64,000 bases of DNA from Rhyacophila brunnea (taxonomy: Eukaryota; Arthropoda; Insecta; Trichoptera; Rhyacophilidae). The position numbers were made by a program, and so were the translations under genes. The stretch lies in NCBI GenBank assembly GCA_022495005.1, contig JAGYXB010001062.1:806001-870000 (forward strand), written 5' to 3'. The notes under the pieces were generated by a model that had not been told where the DNA came from, did no database searches, and saw only the letters and a list, made by a program, of their open reading frames with translations. Positions 13,695-25,332 of this stretch are shown piece by piece (the stretch's first letter is position 1; each line of letters opens with the position of its first letter).

Positions 13695-14646
13695 TAGCGA
13701 TTCTAATCCCGAGATCCCGAGCTATTTTCGATACCCATGAATCCCGGGATTGATAAACATAATATTTTCATGATTTTTTATCAATTTTTATGAAAAATAA
13801 TATAACAGAAAAAATACTTTCAATAACAAATAACTGCATTAGAAATAAACTGAGTTTGAATAAAGTTTGATTTATACCCATGTGTAAGTTGCCGATTCAT
13901 TTTATTTTTTCACATAAATTAATAAAAATGAGAAAGATTGAATAAACAATGTTTCGCACTATTAACAAAGTAATTCCACCATGATCTCATACGTTTTACG
14001 GCAGTTTCATATTTGGCTGACTAATTAGATTTATGAAGCAGAAAGGCCATAAGTGCACCATGATTTTCTTTACTATTTTAAATCTTGCTAACCCATTCAT
14101 TAAGTCTTTACTATCAGAAACAGCAATCTCATATTAAATTCACATTATTATTTATATTACAATATTATTTACTCCATTAAACTTATGTATGAGAAATGGA
14201 TGTCAGCCACTTGCTCAACCTATTAGATCTATACCATTACTCACACACAAATTGAAAAACAATATGTGTACTTGCCAGACCCAGAATTCGAACCTGGGAC
14301 CCACGGCGTGATAGTCCAACGTTTAAGCCGCGCGGCCACCGTGGGTGTTAAACAAAATCTGTTAATACAAACCTCTACTCTGTGGAGGCTTATAATATGA
14401 TCCTATTAGGATCGGACATGATCGAAAAAACTTATGTATTTCCAAGATTGAACGTATAGAATAGTAACAATAAATGTTTTAAATAGTATAAATTATGCTA
14501 GAATTATTTTTGACTGATTTTATAAATGTTATTTGTAAATATAAAATTTTTATATTAACTATGGAAAAAAATGCCAATCCCGGGATTGTCAAATTGTAAT
14601 CCCGAAATCCCGGGATCAGAATTTTGGCTCGGGATTGGATTCCCCA
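13695..14646. mobile_element. hAT-like miniature element (copy A) with 8-bp TSD
   Basis: Flanked by a perfect 8-bp direct repeat GATAAAAC (13687-13694 and 14647-14654). The ends are imperfect inverted repeats, TAGCGATTCTAATCCCGAG versus TGGGGAATCCAATCCCGAG on the other strand. Several ATCCCGGGAT palindromes lie just inside both ends (13741, 14578, 14610 regions). The interior has no ORF. The whole element is repeated in opposite orientation at 50344-51055. TAGGG-type ends plus an 8-bp duplication fit the hAT superfamily. It carries a SINE insertion (14191-14427). Confidence 0.8.
14191..14427 (+). mobile_element. Twin-primed (5'-inverted) tRNA-SINE inside hAT copy A
   Basis: Flanked by a 12-bp duplication AAACTTATGTAT (14179-14190 and 14428-14439). 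The tail (14346-14427, TGTTAAACAAAATCTGTTA to GGATCGGACATGATCG) lies on the plus strand, while the tRNA-like head and body (14191-14345) are inverted relative to it. The intact order head-body-tail is seen in the copy at 22209-22450. On the minus strand the head has an A-box-like GGCCGCGCGGCTTAAA and a B-box GGTTCGAATTC. hAT copy B at about 50540-50570 shows the empty site. The layout is what twin priming by LINE machinery produces. Confidence 0.8.
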
Positions 14647-15488
14647 GATAAAACTTACATCAATACAAACTCAGTCGATAGTATTGATTTTATTTATATC
14701 GTGGTTGGTAGTTCTGTATTTCGTTTCAGTGTGGTTAGTACAATAAAATATTGTCTTTGAATTAATCTCAACAATATTGCATCCAATTAATATTCCTCTC
14801 CAACAACAAATATTTGTAAATATTAAATTACAACGGGTTTAACCCTCAGCGAAGGCCGCCATTAATAACGATTGAGTAGGTACACGGCGAGCATCTGCCG
14901 AATCCACGGAGACTTGATAATAATTTGCATAAATTTTAGACGTGAAATACTAATAGAGTTATCTATTTCTTGGCAAGTTCTTGACGCGAGGGCGAACTAT
15001 AGACAATGCACGCATGCTTGATTGGTTAACTCTAATTTAATAATAAATGTTAACTTGTTACGCTCACCTGTAATATGTAGGTACACAGGTGGAATACTAA
15101 GTTGCTAAACGTTACACTGTGTTGACTTTAGACTGCAATATTATGGTCTGATTTCAAAGACGGTGAAGAAAACCTTGTTATATAGAGATATAACCTAAAT
15201 ATATAAAAATGAACTTTAAAATTTTAAAGTAAAGTTAATAATTATATTGATATATAATATGTATGCGGTTTCTAAAATAGTAAGTATTGGGATAATATCC
15301 TTGAATAATAATTACTGGAGTAAAAATGATAAAGATTCTCATCACTTTCTATGAATTGAATATTTAAGCGAAGAGAAAACGTTTATGGTCAAGTCGCCAG
15401 AAGGGGGATCATATTGTAGAAGAACAAAGGTTTTTTGACTGATTACAAATACACCGGGTGCCACTCTGGAGTGAACGATCCATCCATC

Positions 15489-16229
15489 CAGGGGCGGCTT
15501 TACCTTAAGGGTTCATAGGGACCATCCCCACATTGTTATCATGGGGAGAGTGCGTAAAAAACGTCCGAAATTGTTATCATTCTCATAATAAACCAACTTA
15601 ATTAAATGATTAAATGAATTATTTAATTTATTTCATCTATCTACACCCCTCGCAATTTTAGAGAGATGTTTATTATTATTATATAAATGAATAAAGCAAT
15701 AAATGTATATTATGTAATAACATTATAATGATTACGCGGTATTAAAACAATCTATTAAATTAAATACGCTCTATTTCACGGTTAAGAAAGTTAAGAAAGC
15801 TATGGCGTCTATTTTTCGCTGATCGGGGTCACTCAATCCCATCCCATTGCTGCGATACAAATCTCTTTCTACAAAGTATGTGAATGCATTAGCGTTATTA
15901 TACGCCTACTAGGGACCGCATAGAAGGACCCCATAGGTGAGTAAAAACGCTTGCTGTATGTTGTTGTTCAAAACTGATGATGGTAAATCAATAATAATTA
16001 TTATTATTAATTAAGTTTATATTTTTAAGCACGATTTTAGATGTGATTAAGTAACGACTCTGAAAAATTACTCATTTCCTCATTAATAAAATCATATTAT
16101 TATAACTAGCTTCGTTTATAATGTAACTACCTATAATGATATGATAATGTAGGTAGGTTAATACTTGTAAATATATTTGGTAATTAATGACTAAACCCCA
16201 CCACTTAGAAAGTCGACGAGCCGCCACTG
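15489..16229. mobile_element. hAT-like non-autonomous element
   Basis: Starts CAGGGGCGGCT and ends AGCCGCCACTG, inverted ends differing at one or two bases. An 8-bp direct repeat flanks it with one mismatch: CATCCATC (15481-15488) and CATCCATT (16230-16237). The interior is AT-rich and shows no transposase. CAGGGGCGG-type ends plus an 8-bp duplication indicate hAT. The target lies in a CATC-rich stretch, so part of the flank match could be chance. Confidence 0.7.
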
Positions 16230-16670
16230 CATCCATTCATCCATCCAACGACGCCATCTATATTGTAATGTGGCTCGGTAGAATTACGTGTTGGTAAAGC
16301 ACATTGTCATGGAACCCAGAAGAGTAGACTGAGCGTGAGAACATCTTCATCTAGTAGTGTATTTAAACATATTGATGATGATACAAAGTATCCAACAGGA
16401 TAGGACAGCTAAATACTAACATTAATATCTCAAATTATGGAAAAACCATTTAACCAGGCTGGGCTGACGACCAGACAATTATTTTCGTGTCTATAGATTA
16501 TTGTGTGACAACTAAAAAAGCTATCGACCTATACACCAACTTATAGAATTTCATTTAATTTATAATATTATCATTTTTTTAAATGGGATAAATAATGCTA
16601 ACTCAATAACGTGTTATTTAGGATTTAAAAAATCCATACCTCACCTTACTACACCATATTGCGCTTTAGC

Positions 16671-17221
16671 GGGTGCCGGACGAATTCCCGAAGGCCAAAA
16701 TCCCGAATGCTGAAATCCCAAATGGCCGAAATCCCGAAAGCCTAAATCCCGAAAGCTGAAATCCCGAATGCTTAATGAACTTATCTTGAATTGCGCAAAT
16801 TCTACAAGAGACAAAAAAACATTTTTTTTAGAAAAAAATTTACAAGAAAGACAAAAAAAATTGTAGAAAAATGGGTGTTTGTCTCTCCCGTAAAAATTGC
16901 GCAACATAAACGCTTATCTTGAATTGCGCAAATTTAAAAAAAATGGAAACTAAGATATTAATAATTGTCAAAATATATATTTATTTTTTTATTGCATTTT
17001 CTTTTATAAATAGTAGTATTTTTTGCTTTCGAGTTGGTAGTTGTTGAGATATATTACTGTTTGTATATTTTTATTTTTCGGGATTTCGACCTTCGGGAAT
17101 CCGGCCATTCGGGATTACGGCATTCGGGATTTCAGTCTTCGGGATTTCGGCCATTCTGGATATTGGCCATTCAGGATTTCAGCATTCGGGATTTCGGCCT
17201 TTGTGATTTAGACCCAAGCCC
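16671..17221. mobile_element. MULE-like MITE with subterminal tandem repeats
   Basis: A perfect 9-bp direct repeat CGCTTTAGC flanks it (16662-16670 and 17222-17230), the size typical of Mutator-like elements. Near each end is a tandem array of 15-17-bp units (left: about six units like AATCCCGAATGCTGAA at 16682-16772; right: about eight units in reverse orientation at 17077-17212). The terminal 35 bases are alignable inverted repeats but diverged. The core (16775-16940) holds a direct repeat CTTATCTTGAATTGCGCAAATT (16780 and 16912 regions). The ORFs over it (RDF-rich peptides on both strands) are artefacts of the repeats. Confidence 0.75.
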
Positions 17222-17230
17222 CGCTTTAGC

Positions 17231-18450
17231 ATCGAAGCACAAGGTCGTGCTATTTCCTTCCATTCATTGTCATATCTCGCGCTTACCGCCATCTCAGACC
17301 TGAAGCATGTGCGTTTACAATTGAGGTGTTAGGGAGGATCGGCCTCGACGACGAAATCTTTGAAGCATTGTCACAAAGGTACGGAGTATCGCACTCTCCA
17401 CTACAAGCACAAAATGGCGAAGAATAACACAGTGTGACAGCCCAAAAAAAAATATTACGAGTATCATATTTTTTACAAAGCATGCTAATCACTTAGTAGG
17501 AAGCAATTTATAAACTTTATCCTGGATTCCACACTCTACTTTTCCAGAATATCAAGTATTCAGTATTAGGAATTTTTTCCATATTTAAAATTATTTCCCT
17601 TAATTAACTACTATTTTTATACAGATATAATATACATTTTTCTATGAATATCAATTCAACTACACTAAGCACGTTACAGTTATAAAATTTCTTACTAATA
17701 TTACTCTCTTTCGTTGTGTAGCTCAAATTGTTTAATATAGTACTAATAATTTTCATCATTATATTAATACAGAAAACGTATACATTAATTATATGTTAAG
17801 CCTTGTTGTATTATGAACAAGGTCGTAGCTTTGTCGATCCGTAGGCTTATTTCGTAGCAGTCGCAGCATGGCTCTACGACTCCGCGTAGAGCACAGCGTA
17901 TAATGTGATTCTGCGGCATTAGCATGTTAACTCAGACCAGACAATGCGTCACATCCGAGCGCTGATTACAGACCCCGGCACCGGAGGATCGACCGCTGGG
18001 ACACGCCGCCGAAGTAGCGTCGGAGCCTTCGTACGGATGGCAAACGCGAAGCCTTTTGATCGGCATTAATTCATTAATTTTCACCGTACTTTGCAAAAAA
18101 ATACCGTATAATTATATTCAAAACGTTACGAAAAGGTGGAATGTAACAAAAAATACGGTATCCACTGCAAAGTATTTTTTTTATTTAGAATTGACTGCTC
18201 TCGTGAATTTTCTTAAAATGTTTTTTTAATCTCTCTTTTTTTAATAAAAATGACTCTTTACAAAAAAGACTGTGCTCGCTTATGCTTTGGATACCTGTAA
18301 ATTCACTATCACAGCCATTCTAGATCCACTGCTAGGTGAAGGCCCCCCTTTGCTCTCTCCACTCTTCTCAGGTGGTTGTTGCCAGGTATTTCACCAGGTA
18401 TCTAATTGGTATTATGGTTTTTTGATCATGCTTTAGGTATTTTAATATAT
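17231..18450. other. Unassigned stretch with a GC-richer island
   Basis: The segment at about 17820-18060 is visibly richer in G, C and CpG than its surroundings (TCGTAGCAGTCGCAGC..., CGCCGAAGTAGCGTCGG). I could not find a convincing reading frame in it. It could be an old gene fragment or a conserved non-coding element. The rest is AT-rich with nothing recognised. Confidence 0.4.
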
Positions 18451-18454
18451 ACAT

Positions 18455-18860
18455 CAATGGCGAAGGGTGTAGGTAGGTTGTTAAGATTCGACATATATAA
18501 TACACGCTAAACTTTGTCAGTGATATTCATTTGTTTTCATCTTGCTAAGAATACAAACTGCCCATGGTGCTGGTTAGTTTTTAAAAATCATTTAAACCCT
18601 ACCTAAACCAAACCATAATAGTTTATGTATGCTATGGGCAATCCGACAAAAATTGTACACACTTATTTGTTTTCGTTGAATTAAGAATACATATTTCAGA
18701 TGGTGTTAGTTAGTTTTTTTTTTAATTTATTAAGCCCCGCTAACCAAACCACAATCGATAAAAAATCTTCTTCAATCTATTAAATATCTAAAATGATGTA
18801 TGATTTAATGGCATAATTTTAAATATTTTATAGATAAACGAATATTTTGTTAATAATTAT
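18455..18860 (+). mobile_element. Partial copy of the long-TIR element (arm only)
   Basis: Begins CAATGGCGAAGGGTGTAGG and runs parallel to the left part of the element at 21068-21621, including GTTAAGATTCGACATA, AAACTTTGTCAGT, CTACCTAAACCAAACC, GGCAATCCGACAAAA and AATCGATAAAAAATC. As in that element, the subterminal block is present twice in tandem. The right arm was not found, so the copy is truncated. Confidence 0.7.
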
Positions 18861-18879
18861 TTTTATCATGGGTAATTAT

Positions 18880-18882
<3 letters not shown>

Positions 18883-18917
<35 letters not shown>
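18883..18917. repeat. (AT)n microsatellite
   Basis: An uninterrupted alternating AT run of about 35 bases lies between ATTAC and ACACATATAA. Confidence 0.95.
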
Positions 18918-18919
<2 letters not shown>

Positions 18920-18925
<6 letters not shown>

Positions 18926-21060
18926 ATATGATATATTACACATACATATTAATATTTAATAGGTATTTATGTATTTTGTATATATATATTATTTTATCTG
19001 TTAGATAGAACTACCGATGATTGTCGTTTTCTTAGAAAGTACCGAATTGTAAAACAGTCAATTTGGATAGAGACACTTTTTTTCACAAATTTAAAATGTC
19101 CCTTATAAAAAGGGGGACGATAATATGGGTGATTGGTCTGGATGCCTGGAACTGACTAGAGTAATTCTTTTCTTACTTCTTTTAACACACTACAATCACA
19201 AATGACTTGATCAGCATCGTGAAAAATATAATCACATACTGATATTGATTCATACCATAGATAATACATGTTAAATTCATATATTATTAGCGAGTAAGCT
19301 GGACGAACTCGTATTTTATGGCAAAACGGTAAATAATAATTTCAATTCTGACACAGAATAAACCTTAACGGCTTCGCATAAATGTCACCGTGCATTTTAT
19401 GAGAATAAACAAAATGGCCCTTTGTTTATAACACGAAAGTATCACGTGACACGTGTAAACCAATTTCTCATAAAACAATGTGATTTAAAGCGCGTGTCAT
19501 TTTTATTCACACTACATTTTTGGATACTCAAAAGATTCGCCCAAAATATTGCATACACTTTATAACGTAGTATGAAAATTTGCCAAAATGGACCAGAACT
19601 GCACTAAGCTCACGCATTTTCTAAAGGAATGTTTTCTCACGTGACAAGATCTTAATGTATTCACGCCATATAAGTGTTCGTATACGTTGTTTGCATTGGG
19701 TATTGCTATATTTATGGTTGGGTTAGGTTATGTTGAAAAATGTGATTTAAAATCAAATTTCAATACTATTAAAATGTTTCTAAAACATATTTCTAATAAA
19801 TATATTTTATTTATTATTATTATTTAATTAATCCGAATTTTTGCTGTCTGCAATTACTCACAGAATCTGATTATGAATAATATTAGAATTATAATCTGAA
19901 ATTGAAGTTTACAAGTATTGTGAAAATTATACTTCAATCCAATCCAGACTTTTAAATTTCCTGTTCAAAGTTTTTTTCAAACTATTTTGTATTTATAGAC
20001 ACTTGGAAAACGGATTTTTTCGACTATAAATAATTATGATTGATTGAGTAAATACAAATCACCAACAAACACTATGGCGTATTCACGATCAGTTTATCAT
20101 TGGTCAATATTTCAACTATATTTTCACATTAAATAATTTTTATTTTACTCATTCTGTGAGCATAATGCAATGGATTCAATTATTTCTCATGAATATACAC
20201 ATATCGGAAATATATCACAAATCACACAGAAGAATTTTTTTAATATGAGCCGGGTAGGGCTTGAACTCGGAAGAGATTTTATAATATATATGTTTCTTAA
20301 ATCTCGTGAATTATAGGTATAATAAAAAATATATTATATTAAATTTCTCTTCGTTTAAAAAATTTTATGTTCTAATTTCTTAGAATTTTTTCACACAATA
20401 TAATATTATTATGTACATGATTTTCTTAGAATAGATTTAGCAAATAATTAATAACCAATCCTTCTTGAAGAGGTTTGTTTAAAGACTTACGCACATGAAT
20501 ACAATATGCCCTCTTTTTATGTGAATAAGGTGAGCGTACTTTTACCTGTTATAACATTAATTAATTACTGTCGTTGACAGGTGAATTGTTTGCGAAGTAT
20601 TAAACGATTTCACATGTTACTATAACAATATCCCATTATTGTATAACACATCGGCGATTTTTTATGTGATTTCTGATCCATTGATTTTGAAACATATTGA
20701 ATCAGTTATTAAATACGAGCTTTTTATAAAAAAAAGAACATATTTTTATAAAGAAAAACAAAACACTCTCGCCGCAAAGCTATCAAGCTTTTTTCCAGTT
20801 AAATAAACTCCGCTAAACCCCCTCAAATTGGAAAGAAAACGAACGAAATTTCCCACCCAAATTATTATTAAAATCGGATATTTTTAGGGGAGAGTAAATT
20901 ATGGAGGAGGGTTGTCTGTGCCTTCAAACAGCCATCAATATACTTAATATGATCAAATATAAATAAAAGTGCTGTCAATCTTATTGCATACATGCAGGAT
21001 GTAGAAGAATATTTTTATATATCACAATTTTTAATTAATGCAATCTTTGTATATTATAAT
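18920..21060. other. AT-rich stretch, nothing recognised
   Basis: No supported gene. A GGGTTAGGTTA motif occurs at about 19718, too short to call telomeric. A B-box-like word in reverse orientation near 20255 has no partner A-box. Confidence 0.6.
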
Positions 21061-21067
21061 AATATAT

Positions 21068-21621
21068 CAATGGCGAGGGGAGTATGTAGGCTATTAAGAT
21101 TCGACATAAATAGTGCACACTAAACTTTGTCAGTCATACTTATTTTATTTCATTGAACTAATAATACTGTTTGCAGATGGTGCTGGTTAGTTTTTACAAT
21201 TTAAATAAACCCTGCCTAAACCAAACCTTAATAGTTTAGGTATACTGTGGGCGATCCGACAAAATAGTGCACACTTTTTCAATCAAACTAATTTGTTTTC
21301 GTTGAATTAAAACTGCAATATGTAGATAGTGTCATCAATCATAATCGATAAAAAATATTCTTCCATCTATAAAATATTATATAATGTATCGTTTACATTA
21401 GTTTAGATATTTTATATATAAACGAATATTTTTTTAATATTTGGTATCTATTTTGAATGGCTTGGATTAGGCAGGGTTTAATTGAATTTAAAAAAAAACT
21501 AACAGACACTATCTACACATTGTAGTCCCAGTTCAGTGAAAATAAATACTTTTGACTGACAATGTTTAGTATGCACTGTGTATGTTTAATCTTAACAGCC
21601 TATATCTACCTCTCGTCACTG
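21068..21621. mobile_element. Long-TIR (foldback-like) element, about 170-bp arms
   Basis: The left arm from CAATGGCGAGGGGAG (21068) and the right arm, read inversely from CAGTGACGAGAGG (21621), match along about 170 bp, including GTTAAGATT, ACACTAAAC, TTGTCAGTCA and AAACCCTGCCTAA. The left side carries a second diverged tandem copy of the subterminal block (ATAGTGCACAC at about 21112 and 21263). No ORF. No clean 8-bp flank repeat was found. Partial relatives lie at 18455 and 37573. Confidence 0.8.
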
Positions 21622-21629
21622 ATATGTGT

Positions 21630-22200
21630 GTGTGTAGGTACTCAAAATATATTTTTAAAAACTTAGCTTCGAGTAGCACATATAATTATACATAAAAAAA
21701 TAGTTCGATATAACATAAGAATCAAAGTGCGAGAAAAAAATGTTAAATTAAGACTATTAAAAATTATCAATGCTAGTAATATCATACTAACTTTAATCGG
21801 TATCACTGATGTTCCTGACACTGTGGGGGGACGTGAAGATTCCCTCGTATTCTGTCGGAGTTTTCTTTCCATCACCCAAAATATATCAGTTTGTTGATGC
21901 TGGAAGCTCACCTTGCACCCTTTTCTATCTGCTTTAGCATGCTACATTACTATGGTGTGCACAAGCAGAGCTATTATGGGTAATTAATTTTTGAAATGAA
22001 TACAGATATGTTTTTGGTGGACCAAATACCGGTTGTTCTACAAGTACGTGCTGATTGTGGTTGTGAGTCGTGACATTTAACCAAAAATCAACGGTATCGG
22101 TCTTTTAGTTTTAATAATCTTATGGTTACACCGGTTCAACCGCGTGACAAACGCTCTTTATCATGAACAGATATATTCTTTCTTGTTAACAGATGTACCT
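21630..22200. other. Unassigned stretch
   Basis: A minus-strand frame (21911-21663) contains a basic region but I recognise no family, and its start has no support. Nothing else stands out. Confidence 0.4.
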
Positions 22201-22208
22201 GATCAGTT

Positions 22209-22450
22209 AAAAGCGCTTCCCACGGTGGCCACAATGCATAACCGTTGGACTATCACACCGTGGGTCTCAGGTTCAAATCCTGTGTCTGGCAAGTACACAT
22301 ACTGTTTTTCAATGTGTGTGCGAGTCAGGGTATGGACCTAATAGGTTGAGCAAGTGGTTGACATCCATTTCTCGTAAAAAACAAAATCTGTTATTACAAA
22401 CCTCTACCCTATGAAGGCCCATATGATCCTATTAGGATCGGACATAGTCG
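22209..22450 (+). mobile_element. tRNA-headed SINE, intact order
   Basis: The head starts CCCACGGTGGCC and shows an anticodon-arm-like block (GTTGGACTATCAC), CCGTGGGTC, B-box GGTTCAAATCC and TCTGGCAAGT. The body contains TTTTTCAATGTGTGTG and AGGTTGAGCAAGTGG. The tail is AACAAAATCTGTTATTACAAACC to GATCCTATTAGGATCGGACAT. It is the same family as the inverted-head copy at 14191. A G/A-rich end (GGGAAAAAATAGG) follows. Target duplication not resolved. Confidence 0.75.
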
Positions 22451-22454
22451 GGAA

Positions 22455-25105
22455 AAAATAGGTACAGTCCGTATTCTATGTGAGAGCACATAACTGCTCG
22501 ATCATATGACATACCCCCCAGACACTCCATCGTCATTTTTTAGCACTAATACTATAAAAACAATCCATATATGTAATAAAAAGCTAAACACGGTAAATAG
22601 AGCAAATATGCTGCACGTTCCAATTTTAAATTGGAGTAGTATCATAATTACTATGACTAGGGAAAGAATAATAAAATATTAGTCAAAACATTATGTAAAA
22701 CATTTACAAATTAGTATTAGTTGTTATCCAAGTAAATCAAATAGTATATCAGAGATGGCGCGTTTATTAGGTGTAAATATGAATATATTCAATATAACAA
22801 TAGACGATAAATATTTATTACGATAATTGAAACAAAAGCGTCGAATTCAATGGTTTCGGGTAAAGTATGAGGTTACAGGAATTAAGATGGATGTAAAAAA
22901 ATTAATTAATTTAAAATAAAAACAAATTACCTACTTCTAATTTAATACTTTCATCATTCATTCAACTAGGTATTAAGATATTAAGACTGATATTAAGTTA
23001 ATGTACAAAATATCCTTAGACTATTTAAATTGAATCTGAAAAGCTTTAATAAAAGTCTTAACGTGGATGAACCATTCTTAAAGCTGCATGACGTACACGG
23101 GTATTATTTGAGCAAGTTAATATCAAGAAAGAGATATTAAAGGAGATAATAATTGATTGAGCTTATTTTAAGGCATATGTAAATCTCATGCCTTTGCATA
23201 AATGAAAGCCAATTATCTTAATCCGGAGTTATGTAAATTTAAATTACCCTCAATTTTGTCAACATATAATAATCAGTTTTAAGACCTAAATATAATATTA
23301 GTATTCGATACTAAATATGTAATTCGTTTATCTGTATCATGTAAATAAATCTATCGGTTAAATACTATTAAATCTGGTAAAGACACCATACTAGACGATT
23401 ATTGAAAGCCAACCATAATTTAAATAACCTAGTCATTTCAAAGGTTAAAAAAACATTGCATTTGAGATTTATATACACACAGATATAGTGTATCCAAGTC
23501 TATTGAATCTTCTACTAACACGTGAAAGTAGAATTTTAAGATTTTCAAAGTTACCTATCTACCTTTGTTCATATTGTAAAATGGCTGTTATTTTACGCAC
23601 AGTGATCTAAGTTCCCAGCAGGCTACTGGATAAGAGGCTCGACTAATAAAGTCGTATAATTTAAGTTTGATTACCGGTTGGGAATTACTTTTTAGTAAAA
23701 TATTTATTTTTGTGCATGTCATCTTTTTTCAGTTAAATCTTGTAGAAACAAGTAAAATATTATGTTTTACGTTCGTATCAGTAAAATACTGAAGATGAAA
23801 GAAAATTCAAATTGAAGTCCCGTGAATATGGCTATCTTAAGGCGATACTTCAGTGAAACGGCAAATAATTTTCAACTATAGGCGCGACGAAATTTTGGAC
23901 TCGCTGGCAGTCTGAGAGCGAACGTTGAGCTGTAAATACGTCAATTTGTTTCGTCATGGCGACGGGGGTATTAATTCTTAAATCGTGTAAAGATTACTAA
24001 AAACGTTACCCATTTACTTTAAAAATAAAACATGTCAATGAATTATATTCTTATTGTTACTAATAGAATAATAAACAGAAAATTAAATGGACGCATGTTG
24101 GATTTATATGACAAATTATATTTCGGTCGGCATGCGTTATTTGCACCCGCAATCCGCGCATCGCCTAACCACGATCTTTTTAGACCATGCCTCAACTGAG
24201 GAGTAGCCTTAAGACCATATTATCTACCAAATGTTACCTCTATTTGACAGGCACCCTTCTTTACTGTACATGCACCTAATTGAATTATTTTATCTTACCA
24301 AATTAAGCAAGCTGACTTATCTTATCAATATAAAATTTTCAAAAAGTTTTCATCCGTTTTTGAAGAAAACGTTTACCTCCCATGCCATTCTGTTTATATT
24401 TGATAACAATGCCAAACACCGGTAAATTAAATAATAGTGTACCCTATTATTCTACTGTTTTCTTGTGTAATATATGTGTTTTATTTTTTATATTTTTAGA
24501 TAGTCAGTAAAAATGCTTTTCTAATGCTTCTGACATTTTTCTAGTTATATTCACATATTATTACATAATATGTAGATACTTTAGATCTGCATTAACACAG
24601 TTAACGCGCCGGATAATATCAAAGACATGGCATTACACATTATAACTATATAGCTATTATGTGCTTAATCAAATATCGATTGAAATAGTAAAAAAATCGC
24701 AAACCCATTAAAAATCCAATTAAAGCTAGCATGGATTCGATGTTATTGGTAACGGCTTTAATGATAATAATGACATCTTCGGGTGAATAATTTTTAATTT
24801 CCTTCGAAACTGGTAATAAACCACCAACGAAATCAGATTACCAGGTTTGCACGCAGGAGCTCAACCCAATTCAAAATAGACCTAAACCAATATTGCACTC
24901 CAGTGCTGAATTGATAGTATTATAAATACACGATTTCTAGAATAATAATTATTAACGCGGGCCATCTTTCTTTGTAGGATAAGGACACTCATAATAAATA
25001 TAGCTATGTATTATTTATTACGAATGATATATACATACTGAGTACCTAAATGTGAGTTAAAAAATCAATATATACATATACCAGTAGCGTGCGGTGAATT
25101 TTGAT
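22455..25105. other. AT-rich stretch, nothing firmly recognised
   Basis: Apart from the tRNA-like relic at 23608-23690, no element end or gene is supported. Small GC-richer patches occur at about 23880-23965 and 24125-24210 without a reading frame. Confidence 0.5.
23608..23690 (+). pseudogene. tRNA-like relic
   Basis: TTCCCAG at the start and TTGGGAA at the end can pair as an acceptor stem. CGAC-TAATAAA-GTCG can form an anticodon arm. The T arm is broken (AAGTTTGATTACC) and the D arm is poor. This is more likely a tRNA-derived SINE head or pseudogene than a working tRNA. Confidence 0.3.
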
Positions 25106-25120
25106 TATAGGAATGCTATT

Positions 25121-25318
25121 TTTTTTTTTTTTTTTTTTAATTATTAATAACCATGTCCTTGCTTTTTCGTACAAGGTGGTTTGTTAGTAAATTTGAACAA
25201 TCACAAACACCCAGGCTTTGAGAAAAACACATAAATGTTTTTGTCATGACCGGGAATCGAACCCAGAACTCTCGGGTGGAAGGCCAGCGCCTTATCCACT
25301 GCACCACGAGAGCCGCCT
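25121..25318 (-). mobile_element. tRNA-headed SINE with poly(A) tail and TSD
   Basis: On the minus strand the head reads GGCTCTCGTGGTGCAGTGG (A-box TGGTGCAGTGG) and then B-box GGTTCGATTCC. The body runs through CAAAGCCTGGGTGTTTGTG to an A run, seen as about 18 T on the plus strand at 25121-25138. A 14-bp direct repeat with one mismatch flanks it: ATAGGAATGCTATT (25107-25120) and ATAAGAATGCTATT (25319-25332). A degenerate relative is at 10935-11045. Length about 200 bp is normal for a SINE. Confidence 0.85.
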
Positions 25319-25332
25319 ATAAGAATGCTATT

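Noticed and set aside
14260..14345. Functional tRNA gene on the minus strand
   Set aside because: It is the head of a SINE that has a body, a tail and target duplications, with a second copy at 22209.
16641..17303. ORFs with repeated RDFG/FRDF peptides on both strands
   Set aside because: Produced by the subterminal 15-17-bp repeats of the MULE-like element; no protein family involved.
20240..20280. tRNA or SINE head suggested by GGGCTTGAACTC
   Set aside because: Only a B-box-like word on the minus strand; no A-box or stem partners.
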